Shown here: piece by piece, positions 25,648-34,358 of the stretch
How the letters are laid out: each line of letters opens with the position of its first letter
Numbering within the stretch: position 1 is the stretch's first letter
Assembly: GCA_017937385.1 (NCBI GenBank)
Contig: JAGBDR010000034.1
Location: forward strand, 1-64,000
Reading direction: 5' to 3'
From: Parabacteroides sp.
GTDB lineage: Bacteria; Bacteroidota; Bacteroidia; Bacteroidales; Tannerellaceae
Length of the DNA: 64,000 nt
Position numbers and translations under genes: made by a program
The notes under the pieces: model-generated
Told to the model about the DNA's origin: nothing
The model's database searches: none
The model's input: the letters and a program-made list of their open reading frames with translations, nothing else

Positions 25648-26281
25648 AAAGAAGTCCGTATTTTCTTCTGTTCAGCCGGTAGCTTGTTTGCTTCACCCGG
25701 ATGGTCTTCTGATTTTATAGCCATCCATTTTCTGTATCACAGCTGTGATACAAAAGAAACACAGCTGTGATATACAAGGAACACAGTTGTGAAACAAAAA
25801 GAACACAACTGTGAGATGAACTATACTGTTGGTTTCTTTCTTAAAAATAACGGTTGCTTTCTCGTTTTCTCTTTCTTCTTTGGTTTTGCTTTTTGTTTAT
25901 TATAATGTACGTGCGTACATTAATAATAAATATATGGAGCTCAATAGCCAATCAGTAGGAACCGTTTTTTGTTATGAGGCTATTTTGCTTTACATCGGTG
26001 GCTCATCCTCTGTTACCTCATAATCGAATGAAACCTTTATCTTCTTTTTTCAGGGTTTGTTTTGTAAATCGGTGTTTTCGTACAGCTTTATTTATGTTAT
26101 TGATAAGAAAGAACATAGAAAAAGAAAAATATTCAAGAAAAGGATTGTCAGTTTAAAAGTTATGCGTATTTTTGCCAAAAGAAAATCGTACGCAAGTGTA
26201 TTTGATTATAGATTAAGGAAGACGTACGGGTTATTTGATTGATTTTTTTACACTTTAGTATTAATATTAAATTATTTGATT
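25648..26281. other. 634-bp AT-rich intergenic region upstream of the first giant secreted gene
   Basis: It contains the second 22-bp tandem array (25736-25823), an 8-bp-arm inverted repeat AATGTACG-TG-CGTACATT at 25905-25922 and several short frames without family features. No clear TAnnTTTG promoter was found close to the ATG at 26282. The segment 26262-26281 resembles that at 51262-51281. Confidence 0.6.
25736..25823 (+). repeat. Tandem array, four 22-bp units with CACA-NN-TGTG cores
   Basis: Units 25736-25757, 25758-25779, 25780-25801 and 25802-25823. Cores are CACAGCTGTG (twice), CACAGTTGTG and CACAACTGTG, separated by A-rich linkers. Same unit length, copy number and total length (88 bp) as the array at 4804-4891, with a different flanking half-site. 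Confidence 0.9.
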
Positions 26282-29200
26282 ATGAACAAGAGATTTTCTA
26301 CTCTTTTGGCTGCCGCCCTGGTAGCCGGTGGTGTCTCCGCTTCTGCACAGACAAAGGCTGTTACAGCTAATGACATTTTGGCAAATGCGAAGTCGGGAGA
26401 TTACGTTACCTTAGTGGATGGAGATGGTAATTTCCTGAATGTTAAACTTGACGAAGGGAAAGCTACTAATGAACTCACAACAAATGGAACTCCTACTGAT
26501 TGGACATCTGTTACCATGCAGGATGCATTTAACTCAATGTGGAAGATTGAGATTATTGCTCCGACAAATGCGGCTGGTATTCCTACTTACAAATTTGTCA
26601 ATAAACTGACTCAACAGTCTTTGGCTGTCGATTTGGTGACTAATGGAGAAGACGGAGTTTCTACAACGGAAGTGGAATTGAACGAATACGGAAATGATGA
26701 ATGGGCGTTTAATTCAGCTTTAGGTCTTTACGCTGTTAAAGGAGACTCTACATTTTATTTTAAGGCAGTTGATGATATCGCTGTTTTGGCTGCAGTTAAG
26801 GGAGGTGTAAGAGAAGCTATTGCAGCACTTGGTGATCCTTTTGTTGTTACTCCGACTGCAATCGATGAAACTGCAACAATTGCTTTGACTCCTGCCGGTT
26901 TCAATTTATTGTCTGGTGGCAACAAGTTGACATTTGCTAATAATAAGGATGTTAAGAATCCGAGCGTTACTCCGGGTAATATTCTGACGGCTAATGCTTG
27001 GGTGGCACGTAGTGCTTCTGCTACTCTTGATTCATTAACTTCTACTGACCTGTTCCTGACTCAGAAAGGAAAGTTGACAACAGTGGGTAATCCGTATATG
27101 TTGATGACAGATACTTTGTTTTATAACATTACAACTACAGCAACGGAACAGTTGAGCAAGTTAATTTGTGATACGTTGGGAACAAAACCGACTTGGGAAC
27201 AAGGAGAAGCTGATAAGGGTAAATTCTTGGGAACAATAGATGTGAATGGTTCGAAAGTAACCCGTGGTACAGGTACTGCTGCTAAAGAAGTTGCTTTGCG
27301 CCCCAGTGCCCCTGCTGTTTTTACCGGTGAGTATTATGTAGCAAAAGACTCAATCGTTCTGTTTGCAAAATACAAAGCTGCTAAACCGACAACAGATAAA
27401 GTGATCACATCAACTGAAAATACAGGAAAAGGTCAGTTGGCATTGAAAGTTTTGGATGCAAACAAGATCGTTTTGACTCCGGCTACTGTTGCTCTTACTG
27501 ATGAAGCAACTGCTACTGACAACGATTATATCCTTCCGTTGATCCAAGCAGGTGTTACGGCTGCTGCTGACGAAGACCGTGTGACTGTTAGCGATAACCT
27601 GTATAAGATTAAGGATGTTGAAAGCAATAAATATTTAGCTGTTGCTATCAATTATACTGACTCTGTTGCAAGATGGACAGAAGTGGATGCAGACTTCCAG
27701 TCTTTGGATCACATGCCGGCTTATCAGTGGGTTGTATTACAGAACAGAAAAGGTCAGGCAACTTCTGCTGTTACGATTACAAACCGTGAGTATCCGAAGA
27801 ATACTCAGTCTATCCAGTTGATGAGAGATGAAGATGGAAAGATGTATTTCAACAATGGTACAGCTGATATTTATGTAGCATTTGAAGAAGTTGCCGCTGC
27901 TGCTAAATCTGACACATTGTTAGGTTACAGAAACTTCGACAAGGATTCTTTGAAAGTTATTACTTATACATTCAACCACTTCAGCCCGTATGACGATTCT
28001 CACTTTATCGGTGTGATGGCTGATGATGATTCTACATTGACAGTAAAAGATTACGAAAGTTCATTTAAATTGGCTCAGAAATCAGACAAAGCCGTAAAAT
28101 ATGGTTACGATGTGACAGCTGCTGTTGCAGAGAGAATCCCGGGCTTGAAGAATCTGTATCGTAATGTTTATACGGCTGCCGTTCGTGATGGTTCTGCAAA
28201 CAATGGTAAGAAGATCTTCCGTAACGCAGATGGTAAGTTTGCTGTAGATGAAACTGCTACTGCAATGGACTTCTACTTCAAAGAAAACAACTGCGACGAA
28301 GGCAAGCACTATTATGCTTTGATTGCTTTGTCAACTGACACAACGAAGGCTGGTGTTGCTGAAAACACAAAGAAAGCTGTATTGAAAGCTGAAAACATGG
28401 CAAACATCAATACTTCTGTATTTGCAATCGAAATGTTCAACGCTCCTCTGTACCGTCGTTTCAACACTGAACTGGAAGGTGTACAGGATGGTAAGGATGT
28501 TCCTTTGTTCTTGAACTTCAAGGAATACTATCGTGGTGAATACCTGATGGATGAAAGCAACGAAAACTTCAAGGATGAAAATGTAAACTACTTGGGTATT
28601 TGGTCGGAAGACAAGGCTAAAGGTCTGTCATTCCATGTTGATACAGCTTGGGTGAACCGTGGTCTGGGTTATATCAAACCGCAATATCTGATCTCTGTTG
28701 ATCGTCACGTGGTTCCGGCTGTTCCGGCTGCTCCTTGTACTTTGGATCACGACCACTTGAACGGTATTACAGAATGGACTTGTCCTCACGCTACACAGGC
28801 TAAGGCTGGTTTCACAGTTGCTAAGTTCTTGGTTAACTTCAAGGATTCTGCAAATGCTGTTGCAGCACGCGATCCGAAAGCAGAGAATCCGTATATGTTC
28901 GGTAAATACTATCGTGCAGGTTTCGAAAAAGCAATGTTGATCGGTGATAGCTTGATCTTCTTGGTTAACGGTTTCGAAAACGTGGCTCCTGAAAAGCTGG
29001 ATTCTGCAATAATCATTGATGCTTACAAGAAGGCTGAGATCGATGGTACATACATCAAGGATCTGGCTGCAATCAACGACAAGCATCAGACTTACACTTG
29101 GTCATTCCGTTATATCAAACCGGAAGAAGCTGCTGCTGCAACATCTGAAAAAGAAGTTCCGTTCTTGATCGAATCTATGGCAGAAGAAGCAATCCAGCCG

Positions 29201-29563
29201 ACAAACGCAGCTTGGTTGAAGAGCCAGGATGGTTGCTTGGTATTGTCAGACTATTCAGCTTCATTCGCAGATGCTAAGACAGGCGGAGACGCAGCTCTGA
29301 TCTTCAACATCGAAATGGGTTCTGAAGATAATATGGCAACAGACAACGAAACCATCGCCACATCTGAAATCGCCGTTATCGCTGGCGAAGGCAATGTAAC
29401 GATTGCTAACGCTGCCGGCAAGAAGGTTGTTATCTCTAACATCTTGGGTCAGGTAGTTGCCAACACAGTTCTGACTTCTGACAATGCTGTAATCGCTGCT
29501 CCTCAGGGTGTAGTTGTTGTAGCTGTTGAAGGCGAAGAAGCTGTGAAAGCGATCGTAAAATAA
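26282..29563 (+). CDS. Giant secreted protein with DUF6383-type C-terminal module (paralogue A)
   Basis: 1093 aa from MNKRFSTLL. Signal peptide ends at about VSASAQ. Modules: residues about 35-215 and 435-510 (NLYKIKDVESNKYLAVAIN, then YQWVV and VTITNRE) look like ricin-type beta-trefoil repeats (inference); about 723-810 holds VDTAWVNRGLGYIKPQYL; a Cys/His-rich insert follows (C819, H823, H825, C834, H836); the last about 77 residues (1017-1093) are the DUF6383-type module with KKVVISNILGQVVANT and ending EEAVKAIVK, which looks like a T9SS sorting domain. The paralogue is at 51282. Function unknown. The ATG is chosen over an in-frame TTG 6 nt upstream. Confidence 0.85.
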   Translation: MNKRFSTLLAAALVAGGVSASAQTKAVTANDILANAKSGDYVTLVDGDGNFLNVKLDEGKATNELTTNGTPTDWTSVTMQDAFNSMWKIEIIAPTNAAGIPTYKFVNKLTQQSLAVDLVTNGEDGVSTTEVELNEYGNDEWAFNSALGLYAVKGDSTFYFKAVDDIAVLAAVKGGVREAIAALGDPFVVTPTAIDETATIALTPAGFNLLSGGNKLTFANNKDVKNPSVTPGNILTANAWVARSASATLDSLTSTDLFLTQKGKLTTVGNPYMLMTDTLFYNITTTATEQLSKLICDTLGTKPTWEQGEADKGKFLGTIDVNGSKVTRGTGTAAKEVALRPSAPAVFTGEYYVAKDSIVLFAKYKAAKPTTDKVITSTENTGKGQLALKVLDANKIVLTPATVALTDEATATDNDYILPLIQAGVTAAADEDRVTVSDNLYKIKDVESNKYLAVAINYTDSVARWTEVDADFQSLDHMPAYQWVVLQNRKGQATSAVTITNREYPKNTQSIQLMRDEDGKMYFNNGTADIYVAFEEVAAAAKSDTLLGYRNFDKDSLKVITYTFNHFSPYDDSHFIGVMADDDSTLTVKDYESSFKLAQKSDKAVKYGYDVTAAVAERIPGLKNLYRNVYTAAVRDGSANNGKKIFRNADGKFAVDETATAMDFYFKENNCDEGKHYYALIALSTDTTKAGVAENTKKAVLKAENMANINTSVFAIEMFNAPLYRRFNTELEGVQDGKDVPLFLNFKEYYRGEYLMDESNENFKDENVNYLGIWSEDKAKGLSFHVDTAWVNRGLGYIKPQYLISVDRHVVPAVPAAPCTLDHDHLNGITEWTCPHATQAKAGFTVAKFLVNFKDSANAVAARDPKAENPYMFGKYYRAGFEKAMLIGDSLIFLVNGFENVAPEKLDSAIIIDAYKKAEIDGTYIKDLAAINDKHQTYTWSFRYIKPEEAAAATSEKEVPFLIESMAEEAIQPTNAAWLKSQDGCLVLSDYSASFADAKTGGDAALIFNIEMGSEDNMATDNETIATSEIAVIAGEGNVTIANAAGKKVVISNILGQVVANTVLTSDNAVIAAPQGVVVVAVEGEEAVKAIVK

Positions 29564-29628
29564 TTCATTCGAATTGAAATAAAGAACCGGCTCCTCTTCT
29601 CGCGGGAAAAGAGGGCCGACTAACAAAT

Positions 29629-29663
29629 AAGCCTTTCCGATAGAAATATCGGAGAGGCTTTTT
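29629..29663 (+). terminator. Rho-independent terminator of paralogue A
   Basis: AAGCCTTTCCGAT (29629-29641) pairs with ATCGGAGAGGCTT (29648-29660) with one G-U, then TTTTT. A weaker GC hairpin precedes it at about 29588-29620. Confidence 0.85.
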
Positions 29664-29765
29664 GTGTGAATAGGGAGTGCGGAAATAAAATAATTCGTGG
29701 AAAGTTTGTGCGGTATGATTGGATTTTGTTTCTTTGCTATTATTAATAATCAAAAACCTGATATT

Positions 29766-30698
29766 ATGGGGAAATTTGTAAATCCGTTTACCGATATAGG
29801 CTTTAAAGTGATTGTCGGTTCAGAATTGAGTAAGGATGTGTTGATCCAATTGTTGAATGCCTGGCTTGAGGGAGAACATCATATTGAAGATTTGGTGTTT
29901 TTGGACAAGGAGAATCATAACGACAACATCCATGACAGAGGTATAGTCTACGATCTTTATTGCCGGACTTCCAGTGGTGAGCATATTATCGTGGAGATGC
30001 AGAATCGGTGGCATAGTTGTTTTTTGGATCGTACGTTGTATTATGTGTGCCGCAGTATCAGCCGCCAGCTGCAACTTCCGCCGGAACATGTGGATGAAAT
30101 GGCGGTAGGACTGTTGTCTGAAGATTCGGAGGAGGTGTGTGGTACGAAAACCAATCCTCGCTCTTTCGGTAAACGGTATAAGTTGGCAACTGTCTATGGC
30201 ATCTTCTTGATGAATTTTAAGGAGAGTGGTTTGGAAGAGAAGTTCAGGACGGATGCGGCAGTCATGGATTGCGAAACAGGGAGAATGGTTAATCCCCATT
30301 TGAGGCAGATTTATTTGCAGTTCCCTTATTTTACAAAAGAATTGTCTGAATGTGAAACATTATGCGATAAACTCATGTACACGCTAAAGAATATGGATAA
30401 ATGGGACAGGATGCCCGGTGCTTTGAAAGAACAGGTGTTCCAACGGCTTGAGCAATTGGCTGCGGTGGCTAATTTGTCGGAAGCGGACCGTATTGCTTAT
30501 GATAAGGCTGTGGATGCCTATCGCATAAGTCGGACGGTTGAGGCGGATTGCTATGAAAGGGGAATGCAGGACGGATTTGATAAAGGAATTAAGGAAGGCG
30601 CAAGGAACATTGCGTTACGAATGAAAAAACAAGGCCTATCGGATGAAGATATAGCCGGGTTGACCGGTTTGCCGTTAAAGGAAATCAACGGTTTGTAG
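29766..30698 (+). CDS. Rpn/PD-(D/E)XK nuclease family protein (transposase-like)
   Basis: 310 aa. The N-terminus FVNPFTDIGFKVIVGSE is the typical opening of the Rpn/PDDEXK-2 family, followed by the active-site pattern D63 ... IIVEMQ (E77, Q79). The C-terminus has a short G-rich helix region (YERGMQDGFDKGIKEGARN) and ends LPLKEINGL. These proteins are annotated as recombination-promoting nucleases or putative transposases and are often scattered in Bacteroidetes genomes; recent work on Rpn proteins points to phage-defence roles. No inverted repeats were seen around it. ATG 29766 is chosen over an upstream frame extension of poor quality. Confidence 0.85.
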   Translation: MGKFVNPFTDIGFKVIVGSELSKDVLIQLLNAWLEGEHHIEDLVFLDKENHNDNIHDRGIVYDLYCRTSSGEHIIVEMQNRWHSCFLDRTLYYVCRSISRQLQLPPEHVDEMAVGLLSEDSEEVCGTKTNPRSFGKRYKLATVYGIFLMNFKESGLEEKFRTDAAVMDCETGRMVNPHLRQIYLQFPYFTKELSECETLCDKLMYTLKNMDKWDRMPGALKEQVFQRLEQLAAVANLSEADRIAYDKAVDAYRISRTVEADCYERGMQDGFDKGIKEGARNIALRMKKQGLSDEDIAGLTGLPLKEINGL

Positions 30699-30856
30699 AG
30701 ACCTGTTGATAACTTTTTATTACTTTTCCTTTCTGTTTCTTGGCGGTTCCATTAGGAAATGTGTACTTTTACCAGCTGATAGAGGGGATGTGTGTGCTAA
30801 TCAACCAACTACAACCCCTGATTTTAAGGAAAAGTTTAACATGAAGTAGCGAGGAA

Positions 30857-31798
30857 ATGGAAGAAAAAGAGGTCTGTTATCATGTGCCGGTGATGCTTCG
30901 TGAAAGTTTGGAAGGGCTGGAAATTCAACCCTCCGGAGTGTATGTCGATGTGACTTTCGGGGGAGGAGGACATTCCAAGGAGATTCTGAACCGTTTGGGA
31001 AGCGAAGGGGTGTTGTATGGATTTGATCAGGATGCCGATGCCGAGAAAAACATTCCGGATGATCCCCGTTTTACATTTGTCCGCAGTAATTTCCGTTACT
31101 TATACAACTTCATGCGCTATCATGGCGTAGCGGGTGAGGTGGATGGACTGTTGGCTGACTTGGGAGTTTCGTCCCATCATTTTGATGACAAGGACCGCGG
31201 TTTTTCTTTCCGTTTCGACGGAGCGTTGGATATGCGGATGAATACCCGGGCGGGCCAAACGGCTGCGGATATTGTCAATACCTATACGGAAGAACAGTTG
31301 GCCGACCTGTTCTACCTGTACGGCGAACTGAAAGTGGCACGCAAGCTGGCCTCCGTATTGGTGCGTAGCCGGGAGGCAAAGAAGATAGAGACGATCGCCG
31401 ACTTTCTGGAGGTGATCAAGCCCTTTACGGGAAAAGACAAGGAAAAGAAATTCCTGGCCCAGGTATTTCAGGCGTTGCGTATCGAGGTCAACGATGAGAT
31501 GCGTGCCTTGCGCGAAATGTTGCAGCAAACGCTGGAGGTGTTGAAGCCCGGAGGCCGTCTGGTTGTCATCACCTACCATTCGTTGGAAGACCGGTTGGTG
31601 AAGAACTTTCTGAAGACCGGGAATTTCGAGGGAAAAGCGGAACAGGACTTCTTTGGCAATGTCAAGTCGCCGTTCCGGTTGGTGAACAACAAGGTGATTG
31701 TCCCGTCGGACGAGGAGATCGAACGGAATCCCCGTTCCCGGAGTGCGAAATTGAGGATTGCGGAGTTGGATAATGGACAATTGACAATGGACAATTGA
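30857..31798 (+). CDS. rsmH: 16S rRNA (cytosine(1402)-N(4))-methyltransferase
   Basis: 313 aa (MraW). Motifs: YHVPVMLRESLEGL, the SAM-binding VDVTFGGGGHSKEIL, ADLGVSSHHFDDKDRGFSFR and RLVVITYHSLEDRLVKNF. First gene of the dcw cluster here; no mraZ is seen between it and the upstream Rpn gene (158-bp gap). The last residues DNGQLTMDN come from a heptamer repeat. ftsL begins 5 bp downstream. Confidence 0.96.
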   Translation: MEEKEVCYHVPVMLRESLEGLEIQPSGVYVDVTFGGGGHSKEILNRLGSEGVLYGFDQDADAEKNIPDDPRFTFVRSNFRYLYNFMRYHGVAGEVDGLLADLGVSSHHFDDKDRGFSFRFDGALDMRMNTRAGQTAADIVNTYTEEQLADLFYLYGELKVARKLASVLVRSREAKKIETIADFLEVIKPFTGKDKEKKFLAQVFQALRIEVNDEMRALREMLQQTLEVLKPGGRLVVITYHSLEDRLVKNFLKTGNFEGKAEQDFFGNVKSPFRLVNNKVIVPSDEEIERNPRSRSAKLRIAELDNGQLTMDN

Positions 31799-31805
31799 CA
31801 ATTAT
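31771..31805 (+). repeat. Heptamer array at the rsmH / ftsL junction
   Basis: Five TTGACAA/TGGACAA heptamers encode the last residues and stop of rsmH and touch the ftsL ATG at 31804. Confidence 0.85.
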
Positions 31806-32154
31806 GGATGGGGAAATGAAACAGAAGAAAAGGAAAAAGGAAAACCGTTTTTCTTTTTTGTACATATTAGGCGGTGGAATCTTGAAAGAAGATTTCATTG
31901 TCAGGCATACGAAGATGATCGTACTTGTTGTCGTGCTGATATTCATATTTATCGGTAACCGTTATGTCTGTATGCAACGGCTGCGCGAAATCGACCGTCT
32001 GCAACAGCAATTGCGGGATGTGCGCTTCGAGGCTCTGTCTATTTCTTCGGAATTGACAGGCAACAGCCGGCAGTCGCAGATCGAACTATTGATAGAAGAG
32101 CAGGGAATAGAATTGGAAGCGGCAAAGAATCCGCCCTACGAATTGTATAAGTAA
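31804..32154 (+). CDS. ftsL: FtsL-like cell division protein
   Basis: 116 aa with a Lys-rich cytoplasmic N-terminus (KQKKRKKENRF), a single transmembrane helix (about 42-59, MIVLVVVLIFIFIG) and a periplasmic coiled-coil segment (RLREIDRLQQQLRDVRFEAL). Sequence is poorly conserved; identity rests on topology, size and position between rsmH and ftsI. It would pair with a FtsB-type partner to link FtsQ and the FtsWI synthase. An upstream TTG inside the repeat was rejected in favour of the ATG. Confidence 0.82.
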   Translation: MDGEMKQKKRKKENRFSFLYILGGGILKEDFIVRHTKMIVLVVVLIFIFIGNRYVCMQRLREIDRLQQQLRDVRFEALSISSELTGNSRQSQIELLIEEQGIELEAAKNPPYELYK

Positions 32155-32159
32155 AAGAA

Positions 32160-34355
32160 ATGGCTGAAGAGATCGAATCAAAAGAACAAGCTCCTAAGAG
32201 TAACCGGATTTTATTCTGTTACTTCTTTATCGTACTGTTGCTCGGTTTGGTGGCAATCGGCATCTTGGTGCGTGCTTGTAATACGGCTTTTGTGGAAAGG
32301 GAGACTTGGATGAAAGTGGCGGAAAGCCAGAAACGCCCGAACCGCTTGGTCTATCCCAGCCGTGGCAATATCTATTCTTCCGACGGCAAGTTGATGGCGA
32401 CCAGTGTGCCTTGCTTTTATTTGTATATCGATTTCAATGCGGATTGTTATACCCATCCGACCAAGGCGTGGAATAGCCTGGACACGCTTCTGAAGAGTAA
32501 ACGTAACGGGATCGATTCCCTTTCCGTTTATCTTTCCCGTAAGTTGAAGGACCGGACACCTGCCGGATATAAGAATTATCTGTTGAATGGATTGAAAAGG
32601 AAAAATCGCCAGTTCCCGGTTTTCAGTGGTAAAGTATCCTATTCGGATTTGAAAGAAATAAAGAAGTTCCCGTTCTTCCGTTTGGGACGGTTCAAGAGCG
32701 GTTTCTATACGCGGGAGATGGTCGAGCGGCAGAAACCGTTCGGCACGTTGGCTTCCCGTACGATTGGCGACACGTTCCGCGACATCGATCCGAAGACCGG
32801 GTTGACGAAAGGAAAGAACGGCCTGGAGTTGCAGTATGACACGTTGCTGCACGGGGTAGCCGGCCTGAATTCCGTGCGCCGTCTCGGGGGAGGCTGGACG
32901 AACGTCGTAGAGGTCGAGCCGGTGGAGGGAATGGATATCCGCACGACAATCGACATCAATATCCAGGATATTGCCGAGAAGTCGTTGCTCGATATGCTGA
33001 AAAAGATCGATGCCGCTTCGGGTACGGCTGTCGTCATGGAAGTCAAGACGGGCGAGGTGAAAGCCATTACCAATATGGGACGCATCCGGGAAGGGGTCTA
33101 TGGCGAGGACACCAACCATGCCGTGGCAGACGAGACGGAGCCCGGTTCGACTTTCAAGGTCGCCTCCATCATGGTGGCGCTTGAAGACGGTGTCTGCCAG
33201 CCCGGCGATACGGTCGATGTCGGCAACGGTATTTATATGTATAAGGGCTCTCGCATGACGGACCATAACAATCATAAAGGCGGTTACCATCGTATCTCGG
33301 TGGAACAGTCTATTTGGTATTCTTCCAATATCGGGGTTGCCAAAACGATCCTGAAAGGATATGAGAAGAATCCGACTAAATATGTGGAGGGACTTTACCG
33401 GCTGGGGCTGAATGAAGACCTGCATCTGGAAATCCCCGGGGCGGGGCGGGCTAAAATCCGTCGGCCGGACGATACGGCACGCTACTGGTCGAAAACGACT
33501 CTGCCGTGGATGTCTTTCGGATATGAGACCCAGATCCCGCCGATCTATACGTTGGCTTTCTATAATGCGATCGCCAATGACGGCAAGATGGTACGTCCGA
33601 TCTTTACGAAAGAGATCATGCACAACGGCAAGACCGTACAGAGCTTTTCTACCGAAGTGATACGGGAGTCCATCTGTTCGGAACGCACGTTGAAGATCGT
33701 CCGGGATATGTTGTTAGGCGTAGTGGAGAATGGCACCGGCAAGGCGGTCCATTCCGATTTCGTCCGCATTGCCGGTAAGACCGGTACGGCCCAGATCGCA
33801 TCGGGCGGAGTGTACCGCCAGGCTGGCCACCAGGTCGCTTTCTGCGGTTATTTCCCGGCCGACGAACCGAAATATTCTTGTATTGTCGTGATCCGCCAAC
33901 CGCGTAACGGCTATCCTTCGGGAGGGTCGATGTCCGGTGGTGTGGTAAAGGCGATTGCCGAAAAGGTATATGCCAGCCACATGCTGGTTGACATCCGTGA
34001 TATGGAGAAAGATTCGTTGGCCGTCACCTTGCCGTTGCCGAAAGCCGGTGACCGGGAGGCGTTGGAATATGTGTTGGACAAACTTGATATAGATGTCGAT
34101 ACCGATAGCACCGATACCCGATGGGTCGTTGCCGGACGGAAAGAAGAAAAGGAAGTGGTGAAGTTGAAAGATATTACGATCCGGGAAGGACTGGTGCCGA
34201 ATGTGGTAGGTATGGGAGCGAAGGATGCCGTCTATCTGTTGGAGAGCGCCGGACTTCGGGTGGCGCTGAGCGGAGTGGGGCGTGTCTCTTCTCAATCCAT
34301 CTCTCCGGGTGCACGTGTTTCGAAAGGACAAACCGTTTCATTAACATTAAAATAG
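32160..34355 (+). CDS. ftsI: Septal peptidoglycan transpeptidase (class B PBP) with PASTA domain
   Basis: 731 aa. N-terminal transmembrane anchor (about 18-38), class B dimerisation domain, then the transpeptidase with S330-TFK (acyl-enzyme serine), S388-S-N390 and K540-TGT. The C-terminal PASTA domain is at about 675-731 (VPNVVGMGAKDAVYLLESAG). It cross-links septal peptidoglycan with FtsW, encoded later in the cluster. A PASTA domain is normal for Bacteroidetes FtsI but absent from the E. coli enzyme. murE starts 3 bp after the stop. Confidence 0.95.
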   Translation: MAEEIESKEQAPKSNRILFCYFFIVLLLGLVAIGILVRACNTAFVERETWMKVAESQKRPNRLVYPSRGNIYSSDGKLMATSVPCFYLYIDFNADCYTHPTKAWNSLDTLLKSKRNGIDSLSVYLSRKLKDRTPAGYKNYLLNGLKRKNRQFPVFSGKVSYSDLKEIKKFPFFRLGRFKSGFYTREMVERQKPFGTLASRTIGDTFRDIDPKTGLTKGKNGLELQYDTLLHGVAGLNSVRRLGGGWTNVVEVEPVEGMDIRTTIDINIQDIAEKSLLDMLKKIDAASGTAVVMEVKTGEVKAITNMGRIREGVYGEDTNHAVADETEPGSTFKVASIMVALEDGVCQPGDTVDVGNGIYMYKGSRMTDHNNHKGGYHRISVEQSIWYSSNIGVAKTILKGYEKNPTKYVEGLYRLGLNEDLHLEIPGAGRAKIRRPDDTARYWSKTTLPWMSFGYETQIPPIYTLAFYNAIANDGKMVRPIFTKEIMHNGKTVQSFSTEVIRESICSERTLKIVRDMLLGVVENGTGKAVHSDFVRIAGKTGTAQIASGGVYRQAGHQVAFCGYFPADEPKYSCIVVIRQPRNGYPSGGSMSGGVVKAIAEKVYASHMLVDIRDMEKDSLAVTLPLPKAGDREALEYVLDKLDIDVDTDSTDTRWVVAGRKEEKEVVKLKDITIREGLVPNVVGMGAKDAVYLLESAGLRVALSGVGRVSSQSISPGARVSKGQTVSLTLK

Positions 34356-34358
34356 GCT

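Noticed and set aside
25736-25823. Possible CRISPR array
   Set aside because: Only 22-bp units directly abutting, with no unique spacers and no cas genes nearby.
25829-26023. Short hydrophobic frame upstream of paralogue A
   Set aside because: TTG start, AT-rich, no conserved motif; more likely chance.
29766-30698. Insertion sequence around the Rpn-type gene
   Set aside because: No terminal inverted repeats or target duplications found on either side.
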